Source: DTU080 sp050945315 (GTDB lineage Bacteria; Bacillota; Limnochordia; DTU080). Taken from it: a stretch of 64,000 nucleotides of DNA. The notes under the pieces were generated by a model. That model was not told the origin of the DNA and ran no database searches. It saw only the letters and a program-made list of their open reading frames with translations. Numbering within the stretch: position 1 is the stretch's first letter; every line of letters starts with the position of its first letter. Below, in pieces: positions 9,011 through 17,733 of the stretch. The stretch is from contig JBMNSS010000001.1 in the NCBI GenBank assembly GCA_050945315.1, positions 1 through 64,000 of the forward strand, in the 5' to 3' direction. The position numbers were made by a program, and so were the translations under genes.

Positions 9011-9028
9011 TTCGATACCGCGATAAAG

Positions 9029-9059
9029 CCCCGCGCCTCACCGATGAGCGTTCGCGGGG
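9029..9059 (-). terminator. hairpin after the zinc-ribbon gene
   Basis: CCCCGCG (9029-9035) pairs with CGCGGGG (9053-9059), with an inner CTCA/TGAG pairing. On the minus strand it is followed by CTTTATC, only a weak T-run. It sits between the 9125 gene and the hydrogenase operator region. Confidence 0.45.
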
Positions 9060-9124
9060 ACTGCTGCCGCCGAAGGTATTTCGCTGTCCTTTCTTTGCCG
9101 ATAGGTATAATGCGTCCCGGCATC

Positions 9125-9493
9125 TCATTCAGCATGATGTCGGCCTGGCTCTGTCACCGAACACACCATCATGTGAACAACCTTCCGCAATACCCAATCC
9201 AGCTGTTCCAGAAACCCCTGATCTGTAGGCTCTGTCTCGTCAAGCTGTGCTAAGACGGCCTCGATACACCTTTGCATAGTACTAAAGTGTCTATTCTCCG
9301 CCAGTGGTGATTCTTCCTGTAAAAGACCAGCATCTATTTCCTCTTCATGTGCGAGATCTCTGTCCGCGGAGTACGCTGGCCAGGGGCCCGGTCCGTGTCG
9401 GGCTCGCATTCTCTCCTTCCATAGCCTGTAACAGTCCGGGCAGAGCCCCGGTACCGGAAACCGATTCTCACGATGGCAATGTGGACACTTCAT
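9125..9493 (-). CDS. small N-terminal zinc-ribbon protein, unknown function
   Basis: A 122-residue protein I do not recognise. It begins MKCPHCHRENRFPVPGLCPDC, a four-cysteine zinc ribbon. A charged, acidic middle and a helical C-terminus (roughly residues 68-110) follow, containing two Met-rich stretches (FSTMQRC and VVHMMVC). GGAGG eight bases before the ATG supports the start. It lies upstream of, and in the same direction as, the hydrogenase operon but is separated from it by a hairpin and an operator, so it is probably a separate unit. The small protein at 41106 has the same plan (ribbon plus short helical tail). Confidence 0.65.
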   Translation of the reverse strand: MKCPHCHRENRFPVPGLCPDCYRLWKERMRARHGPGPWPAYSADRDLAHEEEIDAGLLQEESPLAENRHFSTMQRCIEAVLAQLDETEPTDQGFLEQLDWVLRKVVHMMVCSVTEPGRHHAE

Positions 9494-9566
9494 GTCCCTA
9501 CCTCCACCGCTCCTTCTTGTATCTTACTCTCACGACATATCATATGCGCCTGCCTGCCCTGACTGG

Positions 9567-12500
9567 TCAGAAACCAGCACCGATGCCCCAATACAGACGC
9601 CATGGCTGTGTGCCGTCCAAAGAACGGGCCAGTCCCAGACGAAGATCGCCTCTGGTTAATCCGTATCCGAGGGTCATGGTCGTTCGGGCCTCGGCTCCGA
9701 CGGCGGAGACCGTTTTGAAGTCTTCGGCCTTATTTCCCGCGATGCCGCTGTCACAGAACAATGCCCAGGACACACCGTCAACAAAAACGGGGCTGTCTTG
9801 GACACCACGTTGGATAGGAAAGGCCATATACTCGACCTCGATGCTGATTTTCCCGGCCTCCTGGCCTCGAACACAGGCTACGGGAAGACCGCGAATGGCC
9901 AGATCACCTTGTGAGCCTCCTAAGAAGAAACTATCTTCGGCGGTGCTGGCTACCGCACTTAAGTCTATCAACAGGCGCAACCGCTCCGACAGTCGCTGGT
10001 TCACGGCAAGAAACAGACCGCCAGCCGTGTGGCCTCCGCCCAAACCCTGCACACCGAAAAGCTGAAGATCGCTCACCCGCTGTTGGTGAGCGTCTCCTCC
10101 GACGCCCTGAAAGCGGATTCCTAATCCGAGCTCCGAGTGAAAGCCTTCATCTTTGTAGGCACCCAGCCACACAACTCCGCTGCTCGATAAGAGAAGACCG
10201 GGCTCATTCCAGGCAATGTAAAACTCCCCTGCATTCTCGGTCCATACTTCATTCACTTCTCCATCGCTGTGCAGGAAGGGTACCGGTGAGATCATCTTCT
10301 CTACTCTTGCCGGCTGAGGCGTCGACGCGTCATTGACTCGTGACAGAACACTGCCGGAAATGCTGAGGCCCAACACGGGTCCGTTGCCCAACACATCTGA
10401 GCGGTACTCGTACTCCGTGCGATAAGAGGCAGTCTCATCCCCAAAAGAAATACCCAATGCATAGGCATGCTGCCCCAGGGCGTCAGTACCTGATGTCGAA
10501 CCGCCTGTCAGCCACTGGCCTTCCAGACCGCCCCACAAAGGAAGCCAATAACGTGGGGTAAGGCTCTCTGAAGCACGGTAAGGTCGGATGATGAAGTCCT
10601 GTGGATCGACCGGACGTGCCAGTTCTTGCCAAGCTTCTTTGTCTGAGTTCTCAAGACGGCTCTTGGGCACGAACGACCACGCGGCAGCATCATCGGACGG
10701 CAAGCGAATCACCCACTCGCTGATATCGATGTCTGCGGGGGCGACGATTTCCGGCTCAGCGGGCGCCGGCGGCGGACATAACACCCACTCTTCCGGGTTC
10801 AAGGGCAAGGTCGCCATCCGGTATCCATCTGCAGAATAGGCCGAGACGAGCAGACTGCCACCATCCGGAGAGACGGAGGGAGCAAAGAATCCATATAAGG
10901 CGCGAGTAACTTGATACTGACTGCCATCGAGAACGTCATAGGCATGAATATTGTAGATCCCTGAGTGATCAGAGGAAAAAAACAGATAGCGCCCGTCAGG
11001 AGACCAGGACGGATCCAGTTTAACCGCCGCATCATGCGTCAACCTCACAGGCGCGGCGACTGGCACCGGGGTTTCCTGAAGCATTAGCGGCAATAAGAAG
11101 AGTTCAATATCACCTGAGTGAGTACGTCCTACAAAGGCCAGATTCTCCCCGTCAGGAGACCAGGCCAAGGAGAACACCTGATCCGGTTGTTCATCGCGCG
11201 GTCGGTCGATCTCGGGGCTCCACAACACCATCGGAGTCCCTTTTTCGAGGGCGGTTAGCAGGATTAGTGACCTGTCCTCCCGACGGGAAATGAAAGCGAT
11301 CCATTCACCGTCCGGCGACACGGTCGGAGCGTAAGCTCGGTAACCGTGGGTCAGTCTCTCTTCCTTGCCCGACCGTATATTATAGATATAAAGATCGCTC
11401 GTCAGACCTCCTTGATGGTAATCCATCTTGCCATAGACCACACCCTGACCATCAGGTGTCCATGAAAGACCGCCTGAACGGGTGACCAGTCCGTTCACCA
11501 GCTTGCGCTCTTTGTCGCCGCCAACTGTCTGGCGCAGGCGTAACGACGGCAGTACGTTCCCCCCGGAACCGTAGACAATCGCCTTTCCGTCCGGGCTCCA
11601 TACGGGCCACAAAACCATCTCTCCGGTGGCCGGTATTGTCTCCACTGCGGTGATAGAGCCCACAGCCTCTCGTTGCTGTGAATAGTGTTCAAAAAGGTCG
11701 TGTTGCCAATTCAGCCACAAATCGTCAAAAGGCACCTGAAACACTTCCTTGATGACTCCATTGGCACCAAGTGATTGTCGGCTGTGCAGGCGAAAGATCT
11801 CGTTGACGGAATCCTCCCCGTAATTGCGGGCCAGATAATCAATAAACGAGTAGCCGTAGAGGTAGACTGCCGGCCCGGGATTCCATCCGCTGAGTCTGTA
11901 GTTGCCAATGACTTGATCCCACGGCGGGATACGATTCTCCAGAACCGCCGCCCGGAGAAACATGTCATAGAAGGCACCGTCTCCCCTGCCATTACCCATC
12001 AATCCTTCAGCAAAGACAGCATGACCTTCAAGGAGAGCGTGGCCGAGAAGGCTGTTGGGTGTGCCGGCCCACGGCACTTTTCCGAAAAGCTTGCGGGCTC
12101 GGTCAGCGCCTTCTGAATGCATGTCGAGTTGAAGCACATGAGCATATTCATGCAGCAGCAGTTGTTCAAACCATTCAGAATGAGTCGGGGTCAATCCGGT
12201 GTCGTAGGAGATGGTATCCGGCAATACGGGGTGAATCGTAATGTGGTTGTAGGGCGTCACACGGGCGAAAGCGTTTGCCGCGTCTGTGATATCGGCAATG
12301 ACCACATGGGTCTTCTCCTCCGGAAAGTACTGCATTTTAGGTACCAGGTTACGATGGGCGTCTTCCGCCGCTATAGCCACGCGGCGAGCAAGCTGCTCTT
12401 GCCCGGGGGGGAAGTGAATCAGAAAGTGCGGACTCTCCAGGGTGAGCCATCCGCGGGCCGGCAAAGCCGGTGGTGGCATGGCCCGTGGCAATACCGACTC

Positions 12501-12677
12501 GGTTGCCATCGCTGTCACAGCTAAACACCAGATACAACATACCAGTGCCACGAAACACAATACATGACACCGAACACGGACTCTAAGGTGCGGATGGGAA
12601 GCCCCTGTCCACTTGTCGGCTCCTAAGTCAGCCCCTTTTTTCCTACAACTTGCGTTAGGCACCAGGTTCATCGCCAT
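9567..12677 (-). CDS. exported zinc-protease/beta-propeller/outer-membrane-barrel protein
   Basis: About 1036 residues. After a long basic n-region there is a hydrophobic export segment (VLCFVALVCCIWCLAVTAMA). A peptidase-like domain follows with HEYAH at ~176 (HExxH zinc motif) and a downstream acidic segment (EGHAVFAEG). Residues ~350-650 carry repeated WSPDG/VSPDG motifs of a TolB/PD40-type beta-propeller. The last ~330 residues alternate beta-strand-like stretches and contain LAIRGLP, an EVEYMAFPIQRG segment and FVDGVSWALFCDSG, resembling Omp85/surface-antigen barrels. The protein ends in Phe, as outer-membrane proteins often do. The start is uncertain: GTG 12704, overlapping the upstream stop, and ATG 12671 are alternatives; GAGGTGG favours 12677 or 12671. 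The substrate is unknown. Confidence 0.75.
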   Translation of the reverse strand: MAMNLVPNASCRKKGADLGADKWTGASHPHLRVRVRCHVLCFVALVCCIWCLAVTAMATESVLPRAMPPPALPARGWLTLESPHFLIHFPPGQEQLARRVAIAAEDAHRNLVPKMQYFPEEKTHVVIADITDAANAFARVTPYNHITIHPVLPDTISYDTGLTPTHSEWFEQLLLHEYAHVLQLDMHSEGADRARKLFGKVPWAGTPNSLLGHALLEGHAVFAEGLMGNGRGDGAFYDMFLRAAVLENRIPPWDQVIGNYRLSGWNPGPAVYLYGYSFIDYLARNYGEDSVNEIFRLHSRQSLGANGVIKEVFQVPFDDLWLNWQHDLFEHYSQQREAVGSITAVETIPATGEMVLWPVWSPDGKAIVYGSGGNVLPSLRLRQTVGGDKERKLVNGLVTRSGGLSWTPDGQGVVYGKMDYHQGGLTSDLYIYNIRSGKEERLTHGYRAYAPTVSPDGEWIAFISRREDRSLILLTALEKGTPMVLWSPEIDRPRDEQPDQVFSLAWSPDGENLAFVGRTHSGDIELFLLPLMLQETPVPVAAPVRLTHDAAVKLDPSWSPDGRYLFFSSDHSGIYNIHAYDVLDGSQYQVTRALYGFFAPSVSPDGGSLLVSAYSADGYRMATLPLNPEEWVLCPPPAPAEPEIVAPADIDISEWVIRLPSDDAAAWSFVPKSRLENSDKEAWQELARPVDPQDFIIRPYRASESLTPRYWLPLWGGLEGQWLTGGSTSGTDALGQHAYALGISFGDETASYRTEYEYRSDVLGNGPVLGLSISGSVLSRVNDASTPQPARVEKMISPVPFLHSDGEVNEVWTENAGEFYIAWNEPGLLLSSSGVVWLGAYKDEGFHSELGLGIRFQGVGGDAHQQRVSDLQLFGVQGLGGGHTAGGLFLAVNQRLSERLRLLIDLSAVASTAEDSFFLGGSQGDLAIRGLPVACVRGQEAGKISIEVEYMAFPIQRGVQDSPVFVDGVSWALFCDSGIAGNKAEDFKTVSAVGAEARTTMTLGYGLTRGDLRLGLARSLDGTQPWRLYWGIGAGF

Positions 12678-12700
12678 CGGCCCACCTCTCATCGCGACGG

Positions 12701-13849
12701 TCACAAGAGCTCAGTCAACAATGACTCTGCATCAGACTGGCTCACTGACCGGGGATTGGCTCGGGTAGAACCGGAAGGCAGCGCAGCTGCAGCCAGCTCC
12801 GTAATATGCTCAGGAATCATACCTGCATCCCGCAGATTGGCGGGAATCTCCATCTTTTCGTTGAGTTGCTCTATGAAATCAATCAAAGACTCGGCAGCAC
12901 GTGGATCGTCCCTATCGGCCAATCCAATGGCCGCGGCCAACTCTGCGTACCCCTGTCGGGCAACCGCCAGGTTGAACCGCATGACGTGGGGAAGCAAGAT
13001 CGCGCATGCTCTGCCGTGAGGAATCCCATAGCGAATTCCCACCGGATGAGCAAGACCGTGCACCAGCCCCAATCTGGCATTGGTCAAGGCCACACCGGCT
13101 AAGTAGCTGCCTACAGCCGTGTTGCGGCGCGCTGTTAAGTCTCGACCATTGCGATAGACCGTCATCAAGCTTTCGCTAAGCAGACTGGTGGCCTGACGAG
13201 ATAGGGCTTGTGTCACGGGGGTGGCTCCGAGCGAGACATGAGATTCTATGGCTTGGGTCAAGGCGTCCATGCCGGAAGCGGCGGTGACGTGCGGAGGGGC
13301 TGTCACATAAAGCTTCGGATCAATCAGCACCGCCTGTGCATACCATCGTTCGCAACGCATGCTTTGCTTGAGGCCCCTGACGGGGTCACTGAGTACGCTG
13401 ACGTGAGTGGCCTCCGAACCCGTGCCGGCAGTGGTCGGCACAGCAATCCAGGGCAAAGCCTGCACATCACGAGGCCCCCGATATAGAGCCTCTTCCACTA
13501 CTGACTCAGGGTCTGCGGTGTGGTGAAAAAGCCCGGCGATACACTTGCCCATGTCTAAGACACTGCCGCCGCCGATGGCTATCAGCGATGAACAAGAAGC
13601 CGCGCGAGCCTGGGCTAAACCTCGGGCACACTCACTCAAAGTGGGTTCGCCGCCAGGCCCTTCGATGATCATCGCTGCAATACCCGCTTCTTGCAGGTTT
13701 TTTCGCACCTGGTCGGCGATACCGTTAGAGATAGTATGGCGTCCCGCCACCAATGCAGCGACAGGGCCCAACGGTCGCACCAGCTTATCAAGCGTAGCTA
13801 GGGCATCTTCACCGACCTGCAGTTTTGGGATGAACGAATGGTACCACAC
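12701..13849 (-). CDS. iron-containing alcohol dehydrogenase family protein
   Basis: A 382-residue group III (Fe-type) dehydrogenase. The NAD(P)-binding region has AIGGGSVLDMGK and PTTAGTGSEAT. Metal ligands are visible as Asp in SGMDALTQAIES and His in GLVHGLAHPVG and IPHGRACAILLPH. It would reduce aldehydes or oxidise alcohols in the cytoplasm; the substrate is not predictable. The start is GTG with GGAGGGG seven to eight bases upstream. The reading frame stays open upstream, but that part overlaps the MscS gene and has no better start. It lies 25 bases after the MscS gene and is followed immediately by the outer-membrane protein gene. Confidence 0.9.
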   Translation of the reverse strand: MWYHSFIPKLQVGEDALATLDKLVRPLGPVAALVAGRHTISNGIADQVRKNLQEAGIAAMIIEGPGGEPTLSECARGLAQARAASCSSLIAIGGGSVLDMGKCIAGLFHHTADPESVVEEALYRGPRDVQALPWIAVPTTAGTGSEATHVSVLSDPVRGLKQSMRCERWYAQAVLIDPKLYVTAPPHVTAASGMDALTQAIESHVSLGATPVTQALSRQATSLLSESLMTVYRNGRDLTARRNTAVGSYLAGVALTNARLGLVHGLAHPVGIRYGIPHGRACAILLPHVMRFNLAVARQGYAELAAAIGLADRDDPRAAESLIDFIEQLNEKMEIPANLRDAGMIPEHITELAAAALPSGSTRANPRSVSQSDAESLLTELL

Positions 13850-13874
13850 GATACTACCCCTCCGCTCCGGTGGC

Positions 13875-14432
13875 TTAGCTTCTGCCTTCTTCTTTTTGAC
13901 GAGCCTTTGGAGGGCCCTTCTCAACAATAGTATAGGTCGCCGCATCGATATTGCGGTTCGGTATGGCATAAATCAGGCCGTCTTTGTCTTTGACCTTTGT
14001 CTTGCGCATAGACAGACGGATGATCTCACCCTCCACACCCGCCGCACGGACCCTGGCCCCAATGACAAAGTCGTCGTCTGACAACAGGTAGATGCCTGCC
14101 AGTAGATCCTGGGATACCGTGTTAAGTCCGGTGGCCAGGGCCATGGCGACCAAAGCCACTGACCCGCCCAGAGCCAGCGAGACCTGAGTCAAACCCAAAG
14201 CGTTGAGTGTTGCTGAGATCCCGATGACCCAACCGACGAAGCTGACACTCGAAGAAAGCAATGATTTTGCGGTAGCTTCCAAGTGAGCCAAGCTTGCGGC
14301 CGCGGCGAAGACCCGTTTCATTAATCTGATGAGAATATAGGTAGCAACTAGGGTAATAAGAGCGCCCGGAATTCGGACAACATAACTGACTGTCTGTTGC
14401 AGCAGTTCGTTTGTCCAACTCATATCTGACAT
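13875..14432 (-). CDS. small mechanosensitive channel (MscS family)
   Basis: A 185-residue membrane protein with hydrophobic helices at about 18-37, 62-82 and 84-106, followed by a beta domain. The third helix (LALGGSVALVAMALATGLN) and the following NTVSQDLLAGIYLLSDDDFVIGARV are the MscS pore-helix and beta-domain signature. It has the short form without extra N-terminal helices and a shortened C-terminus with a Lys/Glu tail. It would release solutes on hypo-osmotic shock at the inner membrane. GGAGGCG six to seven bases before the ATG supports the start. Confidence 0.85.
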   Translation of the reverse strand: MSDMSWTNELLQQTVSYVVRIPGALITLVATYILIRLMKRVFAAAASLAHLEATAKSLLSSSVSFVGWVIGISATLNALGLTQVSLALGGSVALVAMALATGLNTVSQDLLAGIYLLSDDDFVIGARVRAAGVEGEIIRLSMRKTKVKDKDGLIYAIPNRNIDAATYTIVEKGPPKARQKEEGRS

Positions 14433-14474
14433 CTGTACGCCTCCAGAAACGAAGAGACTGTCGTGATCCCAAAT

Positions 14475-14675
14475 CTAAAACAGGTGACGAAACATGTCGA
14501 GATCACCGTACTTACGCAAGAGAAGTTGCCTTTCGATTCGCTCTATCCAGCTCAGACGTATCGCATACGCAAAAGCCGTCGGAGATATGGCCAACAGCAA
14601 GCCCAATACCGGCGCAAGCATAGAAAGACAGATCCAGCGAAGCACCGTCCTTCTATACTGAGATTCTGCGATCAT
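14475..14675 (-). CDS. small single-pass membrane protein, unknown
   Basis: A 66-residue protein with basic residues, one hydrophobic segment (ICLSMLAPVLGLLLAISPTAFAYA) and a charged C-terminal helix (RLSWIERIERQLLLRKYGDL). I do not recognise a family. GAGGTG lies 11 bases before the chosen ATG; an upstream in-frame Met (14768) would overlap a hairpin. It lies 42 bases upstream of the MscS gene in the same direction and may be co-transcribed. It could instead be non-coding. Confidence 0.45.
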   Translation of the reverse strand: MIAESQYRRTVLRWICLSMLAPVLGLLLAISPTAFAYAIRLSWIERIERQLLLRKYGDLDMFRHLF

Positions 14676-14720
14676 AGCTGTTAACACCTCAGGTGAACGC
14701 GGGCGTGCTTCGTGCCCTTG

Positions 14721-14752
14721 GGCAGCCCGGTCCGCAAAGCGCCCGGGCTGCC
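14721..14752. terminator. GC-rich hairpin after the sugar isomerase gene, no U-tract
   Basis: GGCAGCCCGG (14721-14730) and CCGGGCTGCC (14743-14752) form a perfect 10-bp stem with a 12-base loop, 21 bases after the sugar isomerase stop codon (minus strand). No T-run follows. Confidence 0.5.
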
Positions 14753-14773
14753 TTGCAGAACACTTCAAAGAGG

Positions 14774-15541
14774 TCAGCTTAGTCCCATAGCTTTCAGATT
14801 ACGCAAGCTGATAGCCAGACTCTCGAACGGGTCGCGTTGACAGATATCCTGCTCCACGATATACCACTCGACACCGGCCTCGGCTGCAGCTGAAAGGATG
14901 CGTGGCCAATTGAGGTTGCCTTCACCGACTTCCGTCATTATCTGCTGACGATTGGCGATCCCCATGTCTTTCAGGTGCAAGAGCTTGATCCGGCCCTTCA
15001 GGTCGAGAATCCACTGTGCAGGATCTCCTCCGCCGTGTTGGATCCAATAAGTGTCGATCTCGCCCAAGAAGTACTCAGGATCGCTGTCTTCGTAGAGGAT
15101 GGACAGAGCCGTACGCCCGTCGAATTTTTCCAGTTCGAAACTGTGATTGTGATAGCTCCATGTAAAGCCGTGCTCAGCAAGTTTTGCAGCTACCTGCGAG
15201 GCCTCCCGGGCAAATTCCGCATAGCCGGCGGCTCCCTTTTCTCTGTATGAGCCGGGCAACCCGCCTATGGCTAAATTGCGGCATCCCAGTATGCGATGCT
15301 CTTCCATAACCTCATCCATATTGTCTCGCATTCGTTCATAACCGGTATGCGTGGCACAGACCTCCAGGTTTGCGTCGTCGAGCAACTTACGAAGTTCCTC
15401 AGGGTCAATCGGCCCATGCCCGGAGAGCTGAACCGCCTCCCAACCCATCTCGCGAATTTTCTTCAATGAAACCGCCATGTCTTCAGGTGTCTTCATGAAC
15501 TGCCTGATCGTGTAGAGCTGTGCCGCCAATTTGGTTGCCAT
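14774..15541 (-). CDS. sugar phosphate isomerase/epimerase (xylose isomerase-like TIM barrel)
   Basis: A 255-residue AP-endonuclease-2/xylose-isomerase-fold protein. Family features include KIREMGWEAVQLSGHG, WSYHNHSFELEKF, FLGEIDTYWIQHGGGDPAQWI, KLLHLKDM and EVGEGNLNWPRIL. The His, Glu and Asp residues in these segments are the expected divalent-metal ligands. Members isomerise or epimerise sugars and inositols in the cytoplasm; the substrate cannot be assigned. The start is the ATG before ATKLAAQLY, with GGGAGGAG six bases upstream; an in-frame upstream Met is not needed. A second family member is at 33880. Confidence 0.88.
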   Translation of the reverse strand: MATKLAAQLYTIRQFMKTPEDMAVSLKKIREMGWEAVQLSGHGPIDPEELRKLLDDANLEVCATHTGYERMRDNMDEVMEEHRILGCRNLAIGGLPGSYREKGAAGYAEFAREASQVAAKLAEHGFTWSYHNHSFELEKFDGRTALSILYEDSDPEYFLGEIDTYWIQHGGGDPAQWILDLKGRIKLLHLKDMGIANRQQIMTEVGEGNLNWPRILSAAAEAGVEWYIVEQDICQRDPFESLAISLRNLKAMGLS

Positions 15542-15638
15542 GGAGACTCCTCCCTCTTTGCAGGTTCTGTTTTTGTCATGTGGCATCACGCAAGTTATGC
15601 TTTAGGGACAGATCACAGATTTCCTGCCTGAGACACGA

Positions 15639-17456
15639 TCAGTGTGAGCGAGATCGTTCGGACCGCCGCAAGACAGCTTTTCGGAGGCGAAACGCCTTCG
15701 GTGTCACCTCGAGCCATTCATCCTCAGCCAGGTAGGCAAGGGTTTGTTCCAGGCTGAGGCGTTTTACGGGATTCAACTTGGCGGCAATCTCTGCGGTGCT
15801 GGCCCTGATATTGGTCACATGCCTCTTCCTGCATACATTGATGTCCAGATCCTGAGCTCGGGAATGCTCGCCAACGATCATCCCCTCATAGACCTTCTCG
15901 CCGGGACTCACGAAAAGAACACCGCGTTCTTGGGCATTCTCCAAGGCATAGGCGGTCACCTCTCCGGTCTCCCAGGCTACCAGGCTACCGGTTTGTCTGC
16001 CGGCGATACGTCCTTTGAAGGGCCCGTATCCGTGGAAGGTGTTATACATGATGCCATGCCCGCGAGTGGCGGTCAGCAACTCGGAAGTGAACCCGACAAG
16101 ACCTCTCGCCGGCACCACGAACTCGAGTCTGGCATTGCCATTGGGAAGTTGTGAGACATCGCTCATCTCCCCTTTGCGTGCCCCGAGAAGCTCTATGACC
16201 ACCCCCAGATGCTCCTGCGGCACCTCCACGCTCAGATCCTCAAGGGGTTCACAGTTCTTACCGTCTATCTCGCGCATGATCACCTCGGGTTTGGAGACCG
16301 AGAACTCATACCCTTCCCGGCGCATATTCTCTATCAAAATAGAGATATGCAACTCTCCGCGACCTGAAACTTGAAACGCATCAGGGCTCTCCGTCTCTTC
16401 TACGCGCAGTGCCGGATCAATTCGTGCTTGGCGAAAGAGCCGCTCTCTCAAATGCCTTGACGTCAAGTATCGACCGTCCGTCCCCGCGAAGGGACTGTCG
16501 TTGACGCGAAAGATCACTGTCAGCGTTGGTTCGTCAACGCGCAGAGGAGGCAGGAATACCGGATGCTCAACCGAAGTGACGGTATCGCCGATGCGAATGT
16601 CATCAATGCCGGTCAAGGCTACGATTTCTCCGACATTCGCCTCCTCAACGGGAACCCGTCTCAGATGTTCAAACGTAAACACATTCGACAGCTTGGTCTG
16701 AATTGACTGCTGGCCGGGTCTTCCGACCACGACTGAGTCGGAAGCCAGTAACCGGCCGTTTAACACCCGTCCAATGGCGATTCGTCCCACATAGTCGTCG
16801 TAATCCAGCATAGCCACCTGGATCTGAAGCGGCAGATCATCTTGCCCTGACGGGGGCGGCACTGTATCGATCAGGCAGTCAAGAAGAGGCAGAATCTCAC
16901 CGGTGGCGGATGCTACATCAGCCTGTGCGGTATGCAGATCAGCGTGAGCGACACCTGCCCGGCCGGAACCATATATGACCGGGAAATCCAGCTGATCGTC
17001 ATCGGCTCCCAAAGCTATGAACAGATCCAATACGGCATCCAGTACACTTTCGGGTCGGGCGTCCGGGCGGTCGATTTTATTGATCATCAACACTATCTGT
17101 AAACGCTGCTCCAAAGCATTCCTAAGCACGTAGCGCGTCTGAGGTTGCGGACCTTCGGCGGCATCTACCACTAACAACGCGCCATCCACCATTCCCAACA
17201 CGCGCTGTACCTCACCCCCGAAGTCTACGTGCCCCGGAGTATCGACGATATTCAGCTTCACCCCACGATAGTAAGTCCCCGTGGTTTTGGCCAGTATGGT
17301 TATGCCCCGCTCTCGTTCAAGGGCATTGGAGTCCAGAATGCGGGAGCCTACCGTTTCACCCGCGCGAAACGCCCCGGTTTGCTTGAGAACGGCATCAACC
17401 AGGGTGGTCTTTCCGTGATCTACGTGAGCGATGATGGCAATGTTTCTTAGTTCCAT
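15639..17456 (-). CDS. typA: ribosome-associated GTPase TypA/BipA
   Basis: A 605-residue translational GTPase, normal family length. G-motifs: G1 AHVDHGKTT, the switch I region RERGITI, G3 DTPGH, G4 NKID and G5-like GSGRAG. EF-G-like domains follow and the BipA C-terminus (GRIAGRQTGSLVAWETGEVTAYAL) is clear. It helps 50S assembly and stress adaptation. The start ATG (MELRNIAIIAHVDHGKTT) has no Shine-Dalgarno sequence upstream, but a promoter with TTGACT places its -10 box only seven bases before the ATG, suggesting a leaderless message. Monocistronic by context. Confidence 0.96.
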   Translation of the reverse strand: MELRNIAIIAHVDHGKTTLVDAVLKQTGAFRAGETVGSRILDSNALERERGITILAKTTGTYYRGVKLNIVDTPGHVDFGGEVQRVLGMVDGALLVVDAAEGPQPQTRYVLRNALEQRLQIVLMINKIDRPDARPESVLDAVLDLFIALGADDDQLDFPVIYGSGRAGVAHADLHTAQADVASATGEILPLLDCLIDTVPPPSGQDDLPLQIQVAMLDYDDYVGRIAIGRVLNGRLLASDSVVVGRPGQQSIQTKLSNVFTFEHLRRVPVEEANVGEIVALTGIDDIRIGDTVTSVEHPVFLPPLRVDEPTLTVIFRVNDSPFAGTDGRYLTSRHLRERLFRQARIDPALRVEETESPDAFQVSGRGELHISILIENMRREGYEFSVSKPEVIMREIDGKNCEPLEDLSVEVPQEHLGVVIELLGARKGEMSDVSQLPNGNARLEFVVPARGLVGFTSELLTATRGHGIMYNTFHGYGPFKGRIAGRQTGSLVAWETGEVTAYALENAQERGVLFVSPGEKVYEGMIVGEHSRAQDLDINVCRKRHVTNIRASTAEIAAKLNPVKRLSLEQTLAYLAEDEWLEVTPKAFRLRKAVLRRSERSRSH

Positions 17457-17463
17457 GATTAAT

Positions 17464-17492
17464 AGGCTAGCAGCACATGTACCGTCAGTCAA
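17464..17492 (-). promoter_or_regulatory. typA promoter implying a leaderless mRNA
   Basis: On the minus strand TTGACT (17492-17487), a 17-base spacer and TAGCCT (17469-17464) precede the typA ATG (17456) by seven bases. Initiation 6-8 bases after the -10 would fall on or next to the start codon. The -10 is weak; TATTAA a few bases on is an alternative with a long spacer. Confidence 0.45.
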
Positions 17493-17534
17493 GCAAATCC
17501 GTGTGCGCTGTCAGTGATGTCCTGGCGTGAGTGA

Positions 17535-17733
17535 GAAGCTGAGGTGGATCACAGTGAAGGAGATCCAAAGGTTACTTGGGAAATATGTATTAGGTCGCTT
17601 GCCGGGAATCCGGGCTGTCCGGCAACTGATGCTATCAGCCTTGGGATCGGCGAACAGAATGCATGTTTCCTCAGACAACGGTTATATTACGAGAGGCTAC
17701 CAGCCGACATTTTTTGGAAAGGTGGAATAATCT
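17535..17733 (+). promoter_or_regulatory. structured leader upstream of the LysM gene, class unknown
   Basis: The leader holds a perfect stem TTGCCGG/CCGGCAA (around 17598-17624) enclosing GAATCCGGGCTGT, followed by CAACTG. This is loosely reminiscent of the cobalamin-riboswitch core (GGGAA, AATCC, GCTG-CC-GCAACTG), but no B12 box was found. It ends with GGCT-acc-AGCC and six T near 17711. It could be a riboswitch-like element or simply a structured leader. Confidence 0.3.

Noticed and set aside
17527..17730. Possible 67-residue protein in the leader of the LysM gene
   Set aside because: No convincing ribosome site, and the region is better explained as a structured leader.
17535..17733. c-di-AMP (ydaO) riboswitch, which often precedes LysM genes
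   Set aside because: The diagnostic GGGTGAATC and CCGTCAGCTAAC segments are absent.
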